Positions 9,845-21,092 of a stretch of DNA of 64,000 nt are shown here, piece after piece (within the stretch, counting starts at the first letter, position 1; every line of letters begins with the position of its first letter). Below the pieces are notes generated by a model, which was given only the letters and a program-made list of their open reading frames with translations, was not told where the DNA came from and did no database searches. The position numbers and the translations under genes were made by a program. Source of the DNA: Knufia peltigerae (taxonomy: Eukaryota > Ascomycota > Eurotiomycetes > Chaetothyriales > Trichomeriaceae); contig JAPDRN010000050.1 of the NCBI GenBank assembly GCA_030247855.1, positions 162,496-226,495 of the forward strand, in the 5' to 3' direction.

Positions 9845-11983
9845 CTATACAACACCATTCCTGGCATCACGTCGGACCTTTTTCCCATTGGCAAACTTTG
9901 CGTTCAATGCTTCCAAAGTGTCCATTTTCGGCTTCTGCATGACGGGGACGTATTTACCAGCGATCCTCGCATTGTCACCACCCTGGAACAACTTCTGGCT
10001 CCGACTAGGAGGGTGATTTGCGTCCTTTTGGGCTCCTCTCCGCAACGAACTCCCGTCGCCCTGTCCGATGGCCAAGTCGAGCAGACTCCCGGCCAGTATC
10101 TCCTTCATCTTGGCCTCGCGCCACACGGTCCACAACTCATCGACGACACCACCCGCGCCGAACTTGCCGTCTCCTTTGGTCGTCAGAGAAGGCAACGTCC
10201 TTTTGTCACCCGCATACAGCCAGTCCAGAGAATCGACCATTTTTGAATCGTCATCTGGAAAGATACAATCCCAGAGAACCAATGGTGCGTCGTCCGCCAT
10301 TTCGTACATCGGTCTACCGGGGTTCTTTTCGATGTCGAGCAATTCGTCCACGATACTCGGTTGCTCCAAGCCCTGACCGACAAGAAATAATATAGCCACC
10401 ATACATCGTACCTGATGCCACAGGAATGCAGTCCCGTGTACACAAAAAGTGTATACTTCCGGCCGGGCCCCGGCCTTGTTGACGCCTGTCGAAGTAATAC
10501 TATCAAACCCGAACTGACTCATTACTGACGCGGCGAATGGTGGTGTATTGTTGTGGTCATCTTCATGAAACTTGACCACGTCGGCAAACGTCACCCTTCT
10601 CTCGCAGTTGGGCATCTGTTTACTCGCGTCGATCTTGCACAAGTTTCGAAAATCATGTAACCCTTCCAACTTTTTGGCTGCAATCCGCATCTTCTCAATG
10701 TTTAGGTACCCTTCACGAATACCACTGTCATTCTTCTTGAGGCCCAACGCTCCGGGCGTCGGACAAAATGCCGGGTTTGTGAAGAAATACTTGTATCGTC
10801 TCTCGCGGCAGGAGAAACGCGCGTCAAACGTCGGCGGCGGATCCGGACACCACGCCAACATGCGGATATCAGCCGGCAGAATGGCGTTCAAGATAGATAT
10901 GTAGGACAACTCATCCTTGACCGGGTCAAAAGACTTTGTCTCGGTTTTTGATTCTGTTTCCGATTCATTTTCTGAATCCCCCACCATCATTCCAAACATG
11001 TCTTGTTCTCCTTCTTGCTCTTCCTCTGATTGATGATGAACTTCTGGTTCTTCTTTTCCGCCTCTCTTCTTCTGGCTCCGGGCAGCGTCCTCAGACCGTT
11101 TCTCGATGGGTTTGTTGCTTCTGACACGCACCCCGATCACCTGCCCAAACGCACTCACTCCCCTATCCGTACGTCCGCACTTGCTATACTCGCACCCGTC
11201 CCAACTCAGGTCCAGCCGGACTTTTGTTTCATCGTAGTCCGAGGGATTGTCTCCGCGAGTATATCTTGCCAGTCTCTCCTTTTCTCCCCACACCACGTCG
11301 ACGCTCGTGTCGGCCCCGTCCGCCAGAGAGGGGCTGATCAGCCTCGCCTTGCGGAGGGCCTTCCACAAGACCTCCTCGATCGTCGGGGCCGGCGTGACGT
11401 TGCCGTTGGCGTGCTCGAACCCATTGTACCGGTGACCCAGGTACGCGAACTTCAGGGCTATTCGCCGCGTCGAGTACGCGCTCGCATCGAACGGTCGGGC
11501 TCGCCGTGACGGAGACGGGGTCCGACTGCGACTGCGACTGCGTCTCGACCGTCGTCGCTCTCGAGAGCGGTGACGTTTCGGGATCAAGCCACCGAGATGA
11601 TGCGTCGTACAAGGCCCATTACTGTCATCATCTGAAAATGTGAATTGGGCCAACCGAGTCGTCTGCTCGCGCAGTTGCGATTCGAGATGTGATATGCGAG
11701 AAATGAGTTCCGAGTTTGAATAAGACGTGTAATCTCCTGCTTCTGGTGGCATCGGAGCGGAGGTGGTCTGGGTCGGAGTTGGAGGAGGATAGTGAGGAGT
11801 GGTAGACATGGTGGCTTTGGGTGTAGATGGTGTCAGGGCGGAGGAAAACGAGGAAGAGGATGAGCGACACCGGCCTTGGATAGGGCAGCCGGAAGACGCT
11901 GATATTGATGTCGCAGCTGCAAGACAATGGTGACGGGTCACGAGCCTGCTCGTGAAACTCAGTCTGGCAGGACCAAGAGGCAT
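9845..11983 (-). CDS. tRNA pseudouridine-38/39 synthase (PUS3/DEG1 family)
   Basis: Intronless, 712 residues from the ATG at 11983; the frame stays open a few codons further to a GTG. The TruA-type fold is marked by RIALKFAYLGHRYNGFEH, the catalytic-Asp motif KCGRTDRGVSAFGQV, and FDARFSCRERRYKYFF. Family knowledge: it makes pseudouridine at positions 38 and 39 of the tRNA anticodon stem. The first 58 residues contain no Asp or Glu and are rich in Arg, Ser and Ala, like a mitochondrial presequence. A second ATG at 11809 (MSTTPHYPP) would remove it. An Arg/Ser-rich stretch (RHRSRERRRSRRS) precedes the domain, and an acidic insert of about 60 residues follows the catalytic loop. It lies downstream of Hir3 on the same strand. 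Confidence 0.93.
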   Translation of the reverse strand: MPLGPARLSFTSRLVTRHHCLAAATSISASSGCPIQGRCRSSSSSFSSALTPSTPKATMSTTPHYPPPTPTQTTSAPMPPEAGDYTSYSNSELISRISHLESQLREQTTRLAQFTFSDDDSNGPCTTHHLGGLIPKRHRSRERRRSRRSRSRSRTPSPSRRARPFDASAYSTRRIALKFAYLGHRYNGFEHANGNVTPAPTIEEVLWKALRKARLISPSLADGADTSVDVVWGEKERLARYTRGDNPSDYDETKVRLDLSWDGCEYSKCGRTDRGVSAFGQVIGVRVRSNKPIEKRSEDAARSQKKRGGKEEPEVHHQSEEEQEGEQDMFGMMVGDSENESETESKTETKSFDPVKDELSYISILNAILPADIRMLAWCPDPPPTFDARFSCRERRYKYFFTNPAFCPTPGALGLKKNDSGIREGYLNIEKMRIAAKKLEGLHDFRNLCKIDASKQMPNCERRVTFADVVKFHEDDHNNTPPFAASVMSQFGFDSITSTGVNKAGARPEVYTFCVHGTAFLWHQVRCMVAILFLVGQGLEQPSIVDELLDIEKNPGRPMYEMADDAPLVLWDCIFPDDDSKMVDSLDWLYAGDKRTLPSLTTKGDGKFGAGGVVDELWTVWREAKMKEILAGSLLDLAIGQGDGSSLRRGAQKDANHPPSRSQKLFQGGDNARIAGKYVPVMQKPKMDTLEALNAKFANGKKVRRDARNGVV

Positions 11984-12346
11984 GAAAAAGACACTGGCCG
12001 ACACAGAGAAAATCGTCGGTCAGTACACTGCGAACCTCGACGTCGAGACTCTACGAGTACGCTACATGAAGTATTTGGAGAACACTTTTGTACAATTTTT
12101 TGCTTGAATGCGACGGTAGATCCTCGGAAGTCCAGCGACAGCCTCGTCAGGTCTCCGAGAGCCTCGTCACTTGTATGCCATATTGACAAGTCTAAATAGT
12201 ATCGATGTAGACTTGTTCTCTGGACTTCTATTGCTGCCATCTGTATTCTTCATGATCCATGACCATTTCGCATTTTAGGTATTTCTGCCATTGGTATCCC
12301 GGTAATGTAACATCCGAGGTATATCTCCCTGGAGGATCGACTGAAA
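11984..12346. other. gap between Hir3 stop and PUS3 start
   Basis: These 363 bp lie between two minus-strand genes, so they hold the Hir3 3' end and the PUS3 promoter and leader. Nothing further is recognisable. Confidence 0.45.
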
Positions 12347-15300
12347 TCATGATCCCTCCTGGGGCTCATGCACATCCTGCTCGCGCCCTTCTGGTCCGTC
12401 GACGTTCTCCTGAGAGTCCTTTATCTCCATGTCGCCATCATTGGCGTCTGGCATTTCCTCGTCTTCCTGGTCACTTCTCTGCTGATCATAGTCCTCTGCT
12501 TCTTCTGCTTCTTCGTCTTCGCCTTCTTCACCACCACCACCTTCTTGCCCATCCTCATCATCACCGCCCTCTTGCCCCTCCTCATCATTCTCCTCATCGT
12601 CCTGGTTGTTGGCCTTATCGAGTTCCGACATCAACTGCCTTTTGTCCTCGTCCAGGTCGTCGAGATCGCTAAGCTCACTTCCAGACTCATCTTCGCCGTC
12701 AGCCTCACCATCATCGCTGTCATGCACACTGCCTCGTCTCGAGCTTGACATGCTTCTTTCACCATCTTCCTCTCTCGCATCCTGGAGACGCTTGTCCAGA
12801 GGCGAGTCCTGCCCGGGCCTCGTTGGTATCTCCACGATAGGTCTTTTACCCAGGATTGGTGTCTTGATAGGTGGTGGTTTGACAATCGCCGCTTCAGCCT
12901 TCCGTTGAATCTCACGCCTTGTGACAGTCTTCACACGTCCAGGCTTACTAGTGACACGAGGGGCTTCAGGTTGGGGGGTGGTGTTCGCGAATGGTGATGC
13001 AGGATTCTGCAAGCCAAGTCCCACAGGCGCAGATATCGATACTGATAGCGGTCCGTCCGCGGCACCATCTCCCTGAGCTCGGAGCATATCGTTCACTCGA
13101 GACTTCTCAGCCTCTTCTTCGCCAGACTGTAAAACTTCTGCAGTCATATTGATGAATGTGCCTTGTGGTAAAGGAGTTGGCTGTGGCTGAGGCTGTTCCT
13201 CTGGAGGTAGCTGTCTTATGTATTCCTCAAAAAGACACGCGTATGAGTCGCCAATCAGATCATCAATCAGGGGACCCTTCATCAGGCTGTTGTTGAGGCG
13301 TTTCAGGTCTATCCCATCCTTCATGATGTCCAAAAAGACAGATGATGTGTCGGGCTCGTGGGACCATTGTTCCATCTGTTCGGACTTTTTGGTGAATTCT
13401 TCGTGATTCATTCCATCAAACACCACTCTCTCATGACCCTCGGGGATCTTTCCGATCCGTCGCAAGCTTCGAACAAATGCCGTCACCACATCCTCCCAGA
13501 TCTTTGCATGGTCAAGGAAATCTGTTGTCTTTCGCCTGATGCGACGAACCAACTGATCCAAATTGACACGGTCACTGAGCTGCTCCAGGAGATGAGAGAA
13601 ATAAGTGACATATCGCCCAGTGTACACATAATGTCGGCCGGCGCGTTCAAATTCAGGCTTCCAAACCTGGATGGTCATTGTCTTGGTAAAAATCTGCTTG
13701 GTAAATTCGTACTTTGCACCCAGAGCATTTGCGACAGTCGGACCGTCGTCATACAATACATGTGCAGCACGGGCCGTGATTCTGTGGTGCCAATTTGATT
13801 TGTCGGCGTGCTCCAGTTTGTGCAAAATGTCAAGAACATAAGGCTCCCACTCCACTTCTCCCTCGTCATCGGCGGCGAGGTGGATGCCATGAGCAAAACG
13901 TGTCATATGCATGTACTCCTGGCCCTGTAAGGGAGAAATTGCCCCACGTTTAACCATCTTGTGAATCACTGAGACAAGCTTGTAATGTGGCTCTAGAATG
14001 GGCTCGTTGGACTTTTCCTTCTTCGGCAGAGCTCCCAGAGCTCCGTTGATGCCATCAATGACCTCTTCGGCAGAGACACGCCCGTTGTTCTCGGTGCTCT
14101 GAAACATTTTCCAAAGACACTTGGCTCGAGTATAGTGCGTTATCCATGGCTTTGGCTTATCGTTGAACCTTTTGCCTAGTAGATATGCCGCAAAGTGCCA
14201 GAGTGAATATTTACTGATCGGGTTGTGAAAAGGCTGCTTTGACATGGTCTGATCAACCATGCTACTCATGTGTCGCATGCTTTTATCGGTTCGGAAAGCT
14301 TCCATGTTCAACGGAGGTCTTGATGAGGCGTACAAGCGAGTTCCGAACTCTGCAAACATGTCCTGAATTTTCTGTGTCGTCTCATATTTATTGTCAGCGT
14401 TTCTCAGAGCCATGGCGGTGGCCATCATGTAACAGTGTATTGCCTGGCGCTCGAGTAGTGCAATGTCACCTCTTGAGTCATTGAGCTTCGTGGAATTCCA
14501 GATGAGATCATCCTCAATTTTCGCCTCGTAGACCTGGGCAAGTCGATACCACGACTCCCATTTGTCGATGTCATGATCTAAATCTTGCCGAAAAAATGTG
14601 GCAGCAGTGTCTAGATCGTTTGTAGGAGTAGGCTGAACCCGCTTGACAGATTTGTATTTCGCCAGAGTCAGATAACCCAGGAGGAATGACCACCCTTGAA
14701 TGGCAGGACTATTCGAATCGTGCTGCACTGGCCGCGTCTGAAGATCTCCGATGCCGCGTACTGAACGATAGAGATCATTTGCAATGATGGGCGATTTTAG
14801 GTAGGCCGAAATGAGCCGCTTGTTGTAGGCCACAGCCGGGGGACTTTTGAATGTTCCCAATGCCTGCTGTATCTTTTCAATTGTGCCCTTAAGCTCGCTT
14901 TTGAGAATATCCTTCATCTGCATTTGATCGGTATATTGCATGATGATAGGTATAAGTGACCCAGCAGTCTTCTTATCCATATTCTCAGCAGAACATCCAT
15001 GGTTTCGGTCTCCTATGCCGGTGATGAAGTGCAACTGGTACAGATCAAAGAGAACTTGTGACATGTCTGCAGAATAATCCTGTTGGGTTTTAAGCATCCC
15101 AAACTCACTCCTTGCCAGCTTGAGGAATGTCTTAGTGGCATATCTGCAATAGTGTCTAATGCCGAGCATATGATGAACACTACCGAGATATTCTGCAAGA
15201 TCATCTGAGGCTCGAGGGTACGCTGCAGGATCTTGTGCAGCAGCTTCTTTCAGGAGGAGATATTGCAGTGTCCATGCACGGACGAGCATGTCCCTAAAAC

Positions 15301-18300
15301 GCTCTTTGCTTTTGTCATACAACTTGGATGAAGCAGCACCTTTCAATTGGGGTCCAGCGGTCTGTCCAACCCTTACCGAGTCCTCATAGACAGCGAACCC
15401 ATGGAGCAGCTTGACAAGGCCACTTATCACAGTCAAAGACGAGAACAAATGTGCTTCGTCCAAGCACTCAAAAGCATTTGATTCGCTGGTGAGCTTTATC
15501 AGAACTTTCAACAAAAGCTCGTCAATATCTCTTAGCCACTTGAGCATAGAGATCTGACGATCGACGTCGCTCAGCTCTAAATGTCGGTTCGTGTACAGTT
15601 CGTTGAAGCTCATCTCTATTGATCGCAGTAGACATGAAACAACCTTCGGTGGATAGGATATAGACGTATAAGCGTTTTGTAGCCGTCGCCATAAGAAGAG
15701 CTTCAAGCTGGGATCGCCAGATTCCAAGAATTTTATCAATTGCTCAACCTGTGGAGAACGCTCATCGAGGGTGTCAGATCTTGACTCGTTGTCGGCTCCA
15801 TCGGGAGTGGATTCAAGTATCGGCTCTAACTTTTCTATCACTGCAACCGGGTCGCTGCTATCGTTGTCAAAGATACTTTTGAAGAAATCGATAGTACTTA
15901 GACGAGAGATTTCCTGCTCAATTGCTTTCACTGAGATCACAGCCATTGTTCCGTTATTCGGTAGATGAATTGTGTCGGCATTTGTCCTTTCCAGAATTGC
16001 TTTGAGATCGTCCAAACATAAGACAACGTGAGTTTTATCAACCCCTTTTGTCATGGTCGCATTGACAGTGGTTGCCCAAATAAACCGCAAGATCAAGGTG
16101 TCGGTCAACTCTGGCTTTTCTTCTTCAGCAAGGTATAATTGCAAAAAGTCGTCAGCCAACGTTGCCCATCGTCTGACACAGTCACCTCGAGCAATTCGAA
16201 CTTCCTTTTCGACCGTAGTGTTCGGATCAGTCATCGGCATAAAGATATCGAGGTGAAGTTCGAAGAGTGTCTGCACAAACTCAAAAAGCTGTTTGATCAA
16301 AGTCTGTCTCCCTCCCTGTGTTAGCTGCTTAGTCCCAGCCAGAGAAAAGGAATCTTCACGAAGCCTCTCGTAAAGATACGTCTCCGTATTGTCAGCTAAT
16401 TTCGTAACTGCATCTTTCATTTCTTGTGGCCAGATCTCTCGCATGTAAGATGAAGGGAGAGAAGATGTAACGTCTATCCCAGAGACGAGGGTCGAGAATA
16501 GCCAGTCATATGCAGCTTGATAGACATTTAGCGATTGAGCATTGACACGCCTCACAATCGGTAACAACGCATCTTCATTGGAGCCTTCGACTTGTGCGGT
16601 CTTCCGAGGGGCTGTAGACTTAGAGTGCAGTGCAAACAGAGACATTCCGGTTGAACCCTCGGCAAAATCCTGGCTGCCATGTCCTTGCATCAGGGCGTGG
16701 CTTTTGTCATCCGACCAATTTTTCAGGGAATTCCTCATATCAGCAAGTAAGACGAGTTCCTCTTTTGAAATGATGGATGATTCTTTCTCGAGGCTGCCTT
16801 GCCAGAATACACGTCTCGCATCCTCTGAGGAAAAGTATAGTTTCAGCTCAAACTTCGCCAGTAAAGAGTTGACCACATCGAATGCAGTTTGATCGGCTTG
16901 TTCGTAAGTTCGAAGCTGATCGAGAAATGAATGTGGATCTTCAGGAGCGCCATTCTCCTCAAGTGCAGTCATTTCGGCCAATGACTCCCGCGCACGAAGT
17001 CGCTTGCTCTTTGTGCGACCTTCAAGCTCCTCATTTCCAGCAGCGGTGGCCGATCGCTTACGAGCTGGGGTGGGTGCAGGGTCGCTCGGTTGTTCGCGCC
17101 TAATGACGGTAACTAGAATGGTGTCTTCGTCCATCGAATCATCGGCTTTCTCATCATCTTTCACAGGTGCGGTGTCTTCTGGTTGTTCCTTCCCAGAGAC
17201 TTCTTGTCGAGGAGATTTTACGCTCATTTTGTCGTCAGCACTGCCATCCTGGACATCCTTCATTTGCTTGTCGTGCAATGCATCAGCTCCCTTATGAGGC
17301 CTGTCGTTCTTGGCAATGGCAATTTCCATCTGAGTATCGCGGCGGCCAGCTTCCGAGCTTTGTGATACAAGCTTTACCCGCGTTGCGGAGGTGTATGAGG
17401 TAGAAGCATGTTGTAGACTCGACACAATCTGCTCAATAGCCTGCCCAAGAGCGACAAAGCTGTTTGGGGCAAGCTCAACTGAAACGATCCCAATACTTAG
17501 TGGTCTATGTCGGTCGTCAAGGTACTCCATGGTCTTCCCACGCTCAGGGAGGAAAGGATAAGGGTCATTCGTCCTTCGCAGCGCGTTCAGTAGTGTGCTC
17601 TTCACGTTGACATTTGTACTTCGAAGGAGACTGAGATCGTCATTCAAGGTTTCCAGCACTTCTTCAAGTTCACCGGCAGCGAATGCCTCATCAAGGCCTG
17701 ACAGATCAATAGTCTGTTCGGCATCTTCATCATCTCCAGCAAGAACACTTTCCAAACAGAAGCGAGCCACCCTCTGGGATGATAAAACGCCTGCAATGCG
17801 CGCAGACTTTTTCCACAGATCGAGGTCGGCATCGTCACGTTCAAGAGCCTTGGCAAAATCTCGGATTCCCTCGTTACAAGCCTTGACGTAGTACCTGCAT
17901 AGATCGGCTCTGGAAGCTTTTTTGTCCGGGACTTTGTGATGCGCCACATCTAACAAGAATTGACCTCGGTTCTTGAAAGCAAGGTACAGAAGCTGTGGAA
18001 TTGAACTGGCCGAGCTTTCGGCAGCACTGCTGGGAAGCAAAGCGGCGGGTACGGTGTCAGGTGCAATACTCGCTACAGTTGGATCGTCTTCGGTTTCATC
18101 GTGAGAGTAGTCGGAGACGGCTTCTGGATATTTGAAGATCTCTGATTGTATTAACTCCTGGTAGGCAGCAAGAGCTTCCTCGAAATACTGGGGGCCTTGA
18201 GAGTGAAGTTTCAAGGCATTTTGATAGAGTTTGAAGGCTTCTTCAAGTTGGATCTCCTTCGTATCATCGATCTCTTCTTCAAAAGTTTCTTCAGGTTCAA

Positions 18301-18325
18301 CGTTGAGCGCAGTGAAGCCGGACAT
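12347..18325 (-). CDS. hir3: histone transcription regulator 3 (Hir3/CABIN1), HIR histone chaperone subunit
   Basis: A single uninterrupted ORF of 1992 residues, starting MSGFTALNVEPEETFEEEID. The N-terminal segment DDTKEIQLEEAFKLYQNALK and the TPR-like run that follows match fungal Hir3, whose usual length is about 1900-2100 residues. The body is helical-repeat sequence throughout, for example ESWYRLAQVYEAKIEDDL. The last 150 residues are extremely acidic (long Glu/Asp/Gly runs), which creates meaningless long hydrophobic frames on the other strand. Family knowledge: Hir3 is the large scaffold of the HIR complex that deposits H3-H4 independently of replication and represses histone genes. 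It is head-to-head with the ChAPs gene. An intronless frame of 6 kb is notable but matches the family. Confidence 0.94.
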   Translation of the reverse strand: MSGFTALNVEPEETFEEEIDDTKEIQLEEAFKLYQNALKLHSQGPQYFEEALAAYQELIQSEIFKYPEAVSDYSHDETEDDPTVASIAPDTVPAALLPSSAAESSASSIPQLLYLAFKNRGQFLLDVAHHKVPDKKASRADLCRYYVKACNEGIRDFAKALERDDADLDLWKKSARIAGVLSSQRVARFCLESVLAGDDEDAEQTIDLSGLDEAFAAGELEEVLETLNDDLSLLRSTNVNVKSTLLNALRRTNDPYPFLPERGKTMEYLDDRHRPLSIGIVSVELAPNSFVALGQAIEQIVSSLQHASTSYTSATRVKLVSQSSEAGRRDTQMEIAIAKNDRPHKGADALHDKQMKDVQDGSADDKMSVKSPRQEVSGKEQPEDTAPVKDDEKADDSMDEDTILVTVIRREQPSDPAPTPARKRSATAAGNEELEGRTKSKRLRARESLAEMTALEENGAPEDPHSFLDQLRTYEQADQTAFDVVNSLLAKFELKLYFSSEDARRVFWQGSLEKESSIISKEELVLLADMRNSLKNWSDDKSHALMQGHGSQDFAEGSTGMSLFALHSKSTAPRKTAQVEGSNEDALLPIVRRVNAQSLNVYQAAYDWLFSTLVSGIDVTSSLPSSYMREIWPQEMKDAVTKLADNTETYLYERLREDSFSLAGTKQLTQGGRQTLIKQLFEFVQTLFELHLDIFMPMTDPNTTVEKEVRIARGDCVRRWATLADDFLQLYLAEEEKPELTDTLILRFIWATTVNATMTKGVDKTHVVLCLDDLKAILERTNADTIHLPNNGTMAVISVKAIEQEISRLSTIDFFKSIFDNDSSDPVAVIEKLEPILESTPDGADNESRSDTLDERSPQVEQLIKFLESGDPSLKLFLWRRLQNAYTSISYPPKVVSCLLRSIEMSFNELYTNRHLELSDVDRQISMLKWLRDIDELLLKVLIKLTSESNAFECLDEAHLFSSLTVISGLVKLLHGFAVYEDSVRVGQTAGPQLKGAASSKLYDKSKERFRDMLVRAWTLQYLLLKEAAAQDPAAYPRASDDLAEYLGSVHHMLGIRHYCRYATKTFLKLARSEFGMLKTQQDYSADMSQVLFDLYQLHFITGIGDRNHGCSAENMDKKTAGSLIPIIMQYTDQMQMKDILKSELKGTIEKIQQALGTFKSPPAVAYNKRLISAYLKSPIIANDLYRSVRGIGDLQTRPVQHDSNSPAIQGWSFLLGYLTLAKYKSVKRVQPTPTNDLDTAATFFRQDLDHDIDKWESWYRLAQVYEAKIEDDLIWNSTKLNDSRGDIALLERQAIHCYMMATAMALRNADNKYETTQKIQDMFAEFGTRLYASSRPPLNMEAFRTDKSMRHMSSMVDQTMSKQPFHNPISKYSLWHFAAYLLGKRFNDKPKPWITHYTRAKCLWKMFQSTENNGRVSAEEVIDGINGALGALPKKEKSNEPILEPHYKLVSVIHKMVKRGAISPLQGQEYMHMTRFAHGIHLAADDEGEVEWEPYVLDILHKLEHADKSNWHHRITARAAHVLYDDGPTVANALGAKYEFTKQIFTKTMTIQVWKPEFERAGRHYVYTGRYVTYFSHLLEQLSDRVNLDQLVRRIRRKTTDFLDHAKIWEDVVTAFVRSLRRIGKIPEGHERVVFDGMNHEEFTKKSEQMEQWSHEPDTSSVFLDIMKDGIDLKRLNNSLMKGPLIDDLIGDSYACLFEEYIRQLPPEEQPQPQPTPLPQGTFINMTAEVLQSGEEEAEKSRVNDMLRAQGDGAADGPLSVSISAPVGLGLQNPASPFANTTPQPEAPRVTSKPGRVKTVTRREIQRKAEAAIVKPPPIKTPILGKRPIVEIPTRPGQDSPLDKRLQDAREEDGERSMSSSRRGSVHDSDDGEADGEDESGSELSDLDDLDEDKRQLMSELDKANNQDDEENDEEGQEGGDDEDGQEGGGGEEGEDEEAEEAEDYDQQRSDQEDEEMPDANDGDMEIKDSQENVDGPEGREQDVHEPQEGS

Positions 18326-18870
18326 GATTTGTGTTGTCTATGATTTCGTTGATCGGGTCGAAGCCTCGCGGGAATGTGCCAACGTCATGTCGTATATCGC
18401 GAGGCGAAATCCTGAATTTCTAGCAGCAGGCTCTCTTAATTGCCGCTATTGAAACGCCGGGTCTTTGCCTCCTATCTGGCCTGAAGGCTGAACCAAACTT
18501 GCAACGCTGTAATGTCAAACAAAGAGTTATTTCGGGAAATGATGAAAGAGTGAGGCGATCAATAGTCGTCAATGTACGCGATGTAGACGCGAAGATTCAC
18601 CACTAACGAACCTAGCACTTAGATGGGATTCTAGATCGGGCAGGTTTCCCGAAGTCCGGTACAGTATGTTCAACATTTGATGCTACAATCCAAAGCTGAA
18701 ATTCTCGTGAAGATGATACAAAGGTGGTAATCGAATGATGCACGTCTAAGCCTTGAAGTTTAAAGACATACTTGTTATAACATCACACCCCTGTGCCGTA
18801 CAAAACCCACCTCCCAGCTTGAGTCGATCTGTCCTGAAAGTGTCGAGTTCGCCCAGAGGGGTGCGCTGCC
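18326..18870. promoter_or_regulatory. shared divergent promoter region, hir3 / ChAPs gene
   Basis: This 545-bp gap lies between the start codons of two genes that point away from each other. Both promoters must be here. I found no canonical TATA element or recognisable operator. Confidence 0.5.
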
Positions 18871-21092
18871 ATGTTTGCGCCTGCAGTGCCAGAGTGAGTT
18901 CGCAGGCCCAGCAAGTGGTGCCTTTGTGCTGTCACTGACTTGAGCATTTTAGGATCATCGAAGATGACGATATCGGACTGGCTGTCGACGCCCGAACAGA
19001 AAGTCTTCCTGCCTTGCGCGAATTGGGACCTCCTGACCTCGTACACCTCGTCAAGCAAAGTGTAAAGGCTGGCGCGAAGCAGACGGGCGTGTATCATCAT
19101 GTTACCGGTGCCGATGCCTCCTCTTCCGCAAGTCTCGCGGCCTATGTCAATACCTTGACTTTCAATCCCGCAGATAAGACACATAAGGTGGTCTCGGGAC
19201 TATATTGTTGTTACAATGCATTCTCACATTTGGACATGAGAGTAGAGGTCAAGATTCCGGGAAGCGTTGAAAGCTACTGCGTTGACGAAAGAGGCGACAG
19301 GCGAGTTGCAACGGACGGTCTCTGGTTGGAAACATTTCTGTGCGCAGTCCTACGAGCCTACTCCTACGCCGACGACGGCAGTGGAGACACAATCAAGAAG
19401 ATCGTTGGGGTCAGAAGATTCAACCCCATCACAAGTACAGAGCAGGAACATCGATTTTTCGAGGCCGCTGAGAGACTGTTCTTCAGCGGACGACAGCTGG
19501 GGTCCGATCCTGAAATACAGATCCCAAATGTTGTGTCCAACCATCTCACTGCAGGCTTGCTGAAATACATCAAAACTACCGGGCGATATACCTCTGGAAT
19601 CAACCTGTTCGAGAAGTTGCGATCGAAGGACGTGGAGGTTTCCTCGCTACTCGCGCGAGTATTGCTAGAAGGAGATGAAGAAATTCAAGCTGTGCGCCTC
19701 CTGCACGACGCACTACAAGACGTTCCCATGGACTATGCACTTCTAGATTGTCAGGCATCCTTCTGTCAGAGCAAAGGTGAAGGCGCAATGGCACTCGAGT
19801 TGGCAAAGCAGGGCGTTACTGCCGCCCCGAGCGAGTTCAGCACTTGGGCCCGTCTGGCAGAGGTGTACGTCGACCTGGAACAGTGGGACCTGGCTCTTCT
19901 TACCCTCAATTCTTGCCCTATGTTTTCCTATCAAGACAAAGATTCGCCAAGAATGCCAGAACCCAGCCGCGTACTTCTACCGATTCTTCCAGAGAGCGCA
20001 CTTGACGAGATTGATGAGGGTCAGCCGCGACAGGGAGAGCCATTCGACCAAGTGCATGTGTCACTGCGGAAGCTGCAAGCCGCCACCTACCAAGGAACCT
20101 TCTTGAAAGCATACAGTATTCTCACCAGGATTGCGGCTTCAATAGGATGGGATACTCTCTTGAAGACGCGAAGCCATGTTTTTGTTATGGAGGAAGAGTA
20201 TAGATCAGAACGCCAGCACACCGTGGCGCTCAAAGCTCCCTCGAGCAAGAATGCAAGCACCGTCGCCTTGTCGGGAACACCAAACGGTCATGCCGATGCC
20301 GGGAAAGCGGAAGATTCAGATGAAGACGAATCCGAGAATAACTCTGCTGCAGACGACGAGAAAACTCTTGCCGAGAAAGCGAACGGGTCTTCGGTCAATG
20401 GCGGCTCAGAAGAGAACGCTGAGATGAAAGCAGACCAGTCGATGGAAAAGCCTGTACCGACAATTGCAGCAGAAGAAGTCAAATCTGGCAGCGACGATCC
20501 TGATCCATCACACTCGCAATACCCTGGCTTCCAAAATAAGAGACTGTGCGAGCGCTGGCTTGACAACCTCTTTATGGTCCTTTATGAAGATCTTCGTATA
20601 TACACCATATGGCGCACGGAAATGGGCCAATACCGCCAGCAGCAAATGCAATACAAGAAATCGGCCGCCGAGTGGGAAATATTGGGAGACCTCGCTGAAC
20701 GATTGCATCATACGAATGAAGCCCTCGAAGCCTACCAACAATGTTTGAATATCCGGTTCTCGCCCAAATCCATGAGAGGTATTCTTCGCATGTACGAGAA
20801 GAAGGGTGACACAAGAAATATTCTTGCCTGCTTAATCCGTCTGATCACTTGGCAATATAGGTGGTACTCGGAGGTAAGTACTGTTTGCATGTATTGATGT
20901 TCCCGCGCTGACATGATACTACAGTTCTCCCCTGAACTCTTTTATTCTATACGAAAACTTATTGAAGAGGAGGGTGCTGTCAAGGTTCGCAGCATTGTCC
21001 AGTCTACCAACCTGCCACAACATGTGCTTGACCTAACTCACGAGTACTGTCAACTATGTGTGGCTTTCAGGAGCAGTGGGACGGAGGGATAG
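18871..21092 (+). CDS. ChAPs-family exomer adaptor (Bud7/Bch1-like)
   Basis: Three exons, 18871-18893, 18953-20873 and 20925-21092, give 703 residues. The tiny first exon (MFAPAVPE) joins to IIEDDDIGLAVDARTES and then LPALRELGPPDLVHLVKQ, which is the conserved family start. DASSSASLAAYVNTLTFNP and TDGLWLETFLCAVLRAY follow. Tetratricopeptide-like repeats lie in the centre and end, for example YRQQQMQYKKSAAEWEILGD and LAERLHHTNEALEAYQQC. An acidic linker (about residues 440-520) interrupts them. The last intron joins WYSE to FSPELFYSIRKLIEEEG. Family knowledge: ChAPs bind Arf1 and Chs5 at the trans-Golgi network and carry cargo such as chitin synthase to the surface. Which of the yeast paralogues it corresponds to cannot be told. 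Confidence 0.93.

Noticed and set aside
12368..12748. hydrophobic 126-codon plus-strand frame resembling a membrane protein
   Set aside because: It is the complement of the Glu/Asp-rich Hir3 tail; acidic codon repeats read as Leu/Phe/Ile on the other strand.
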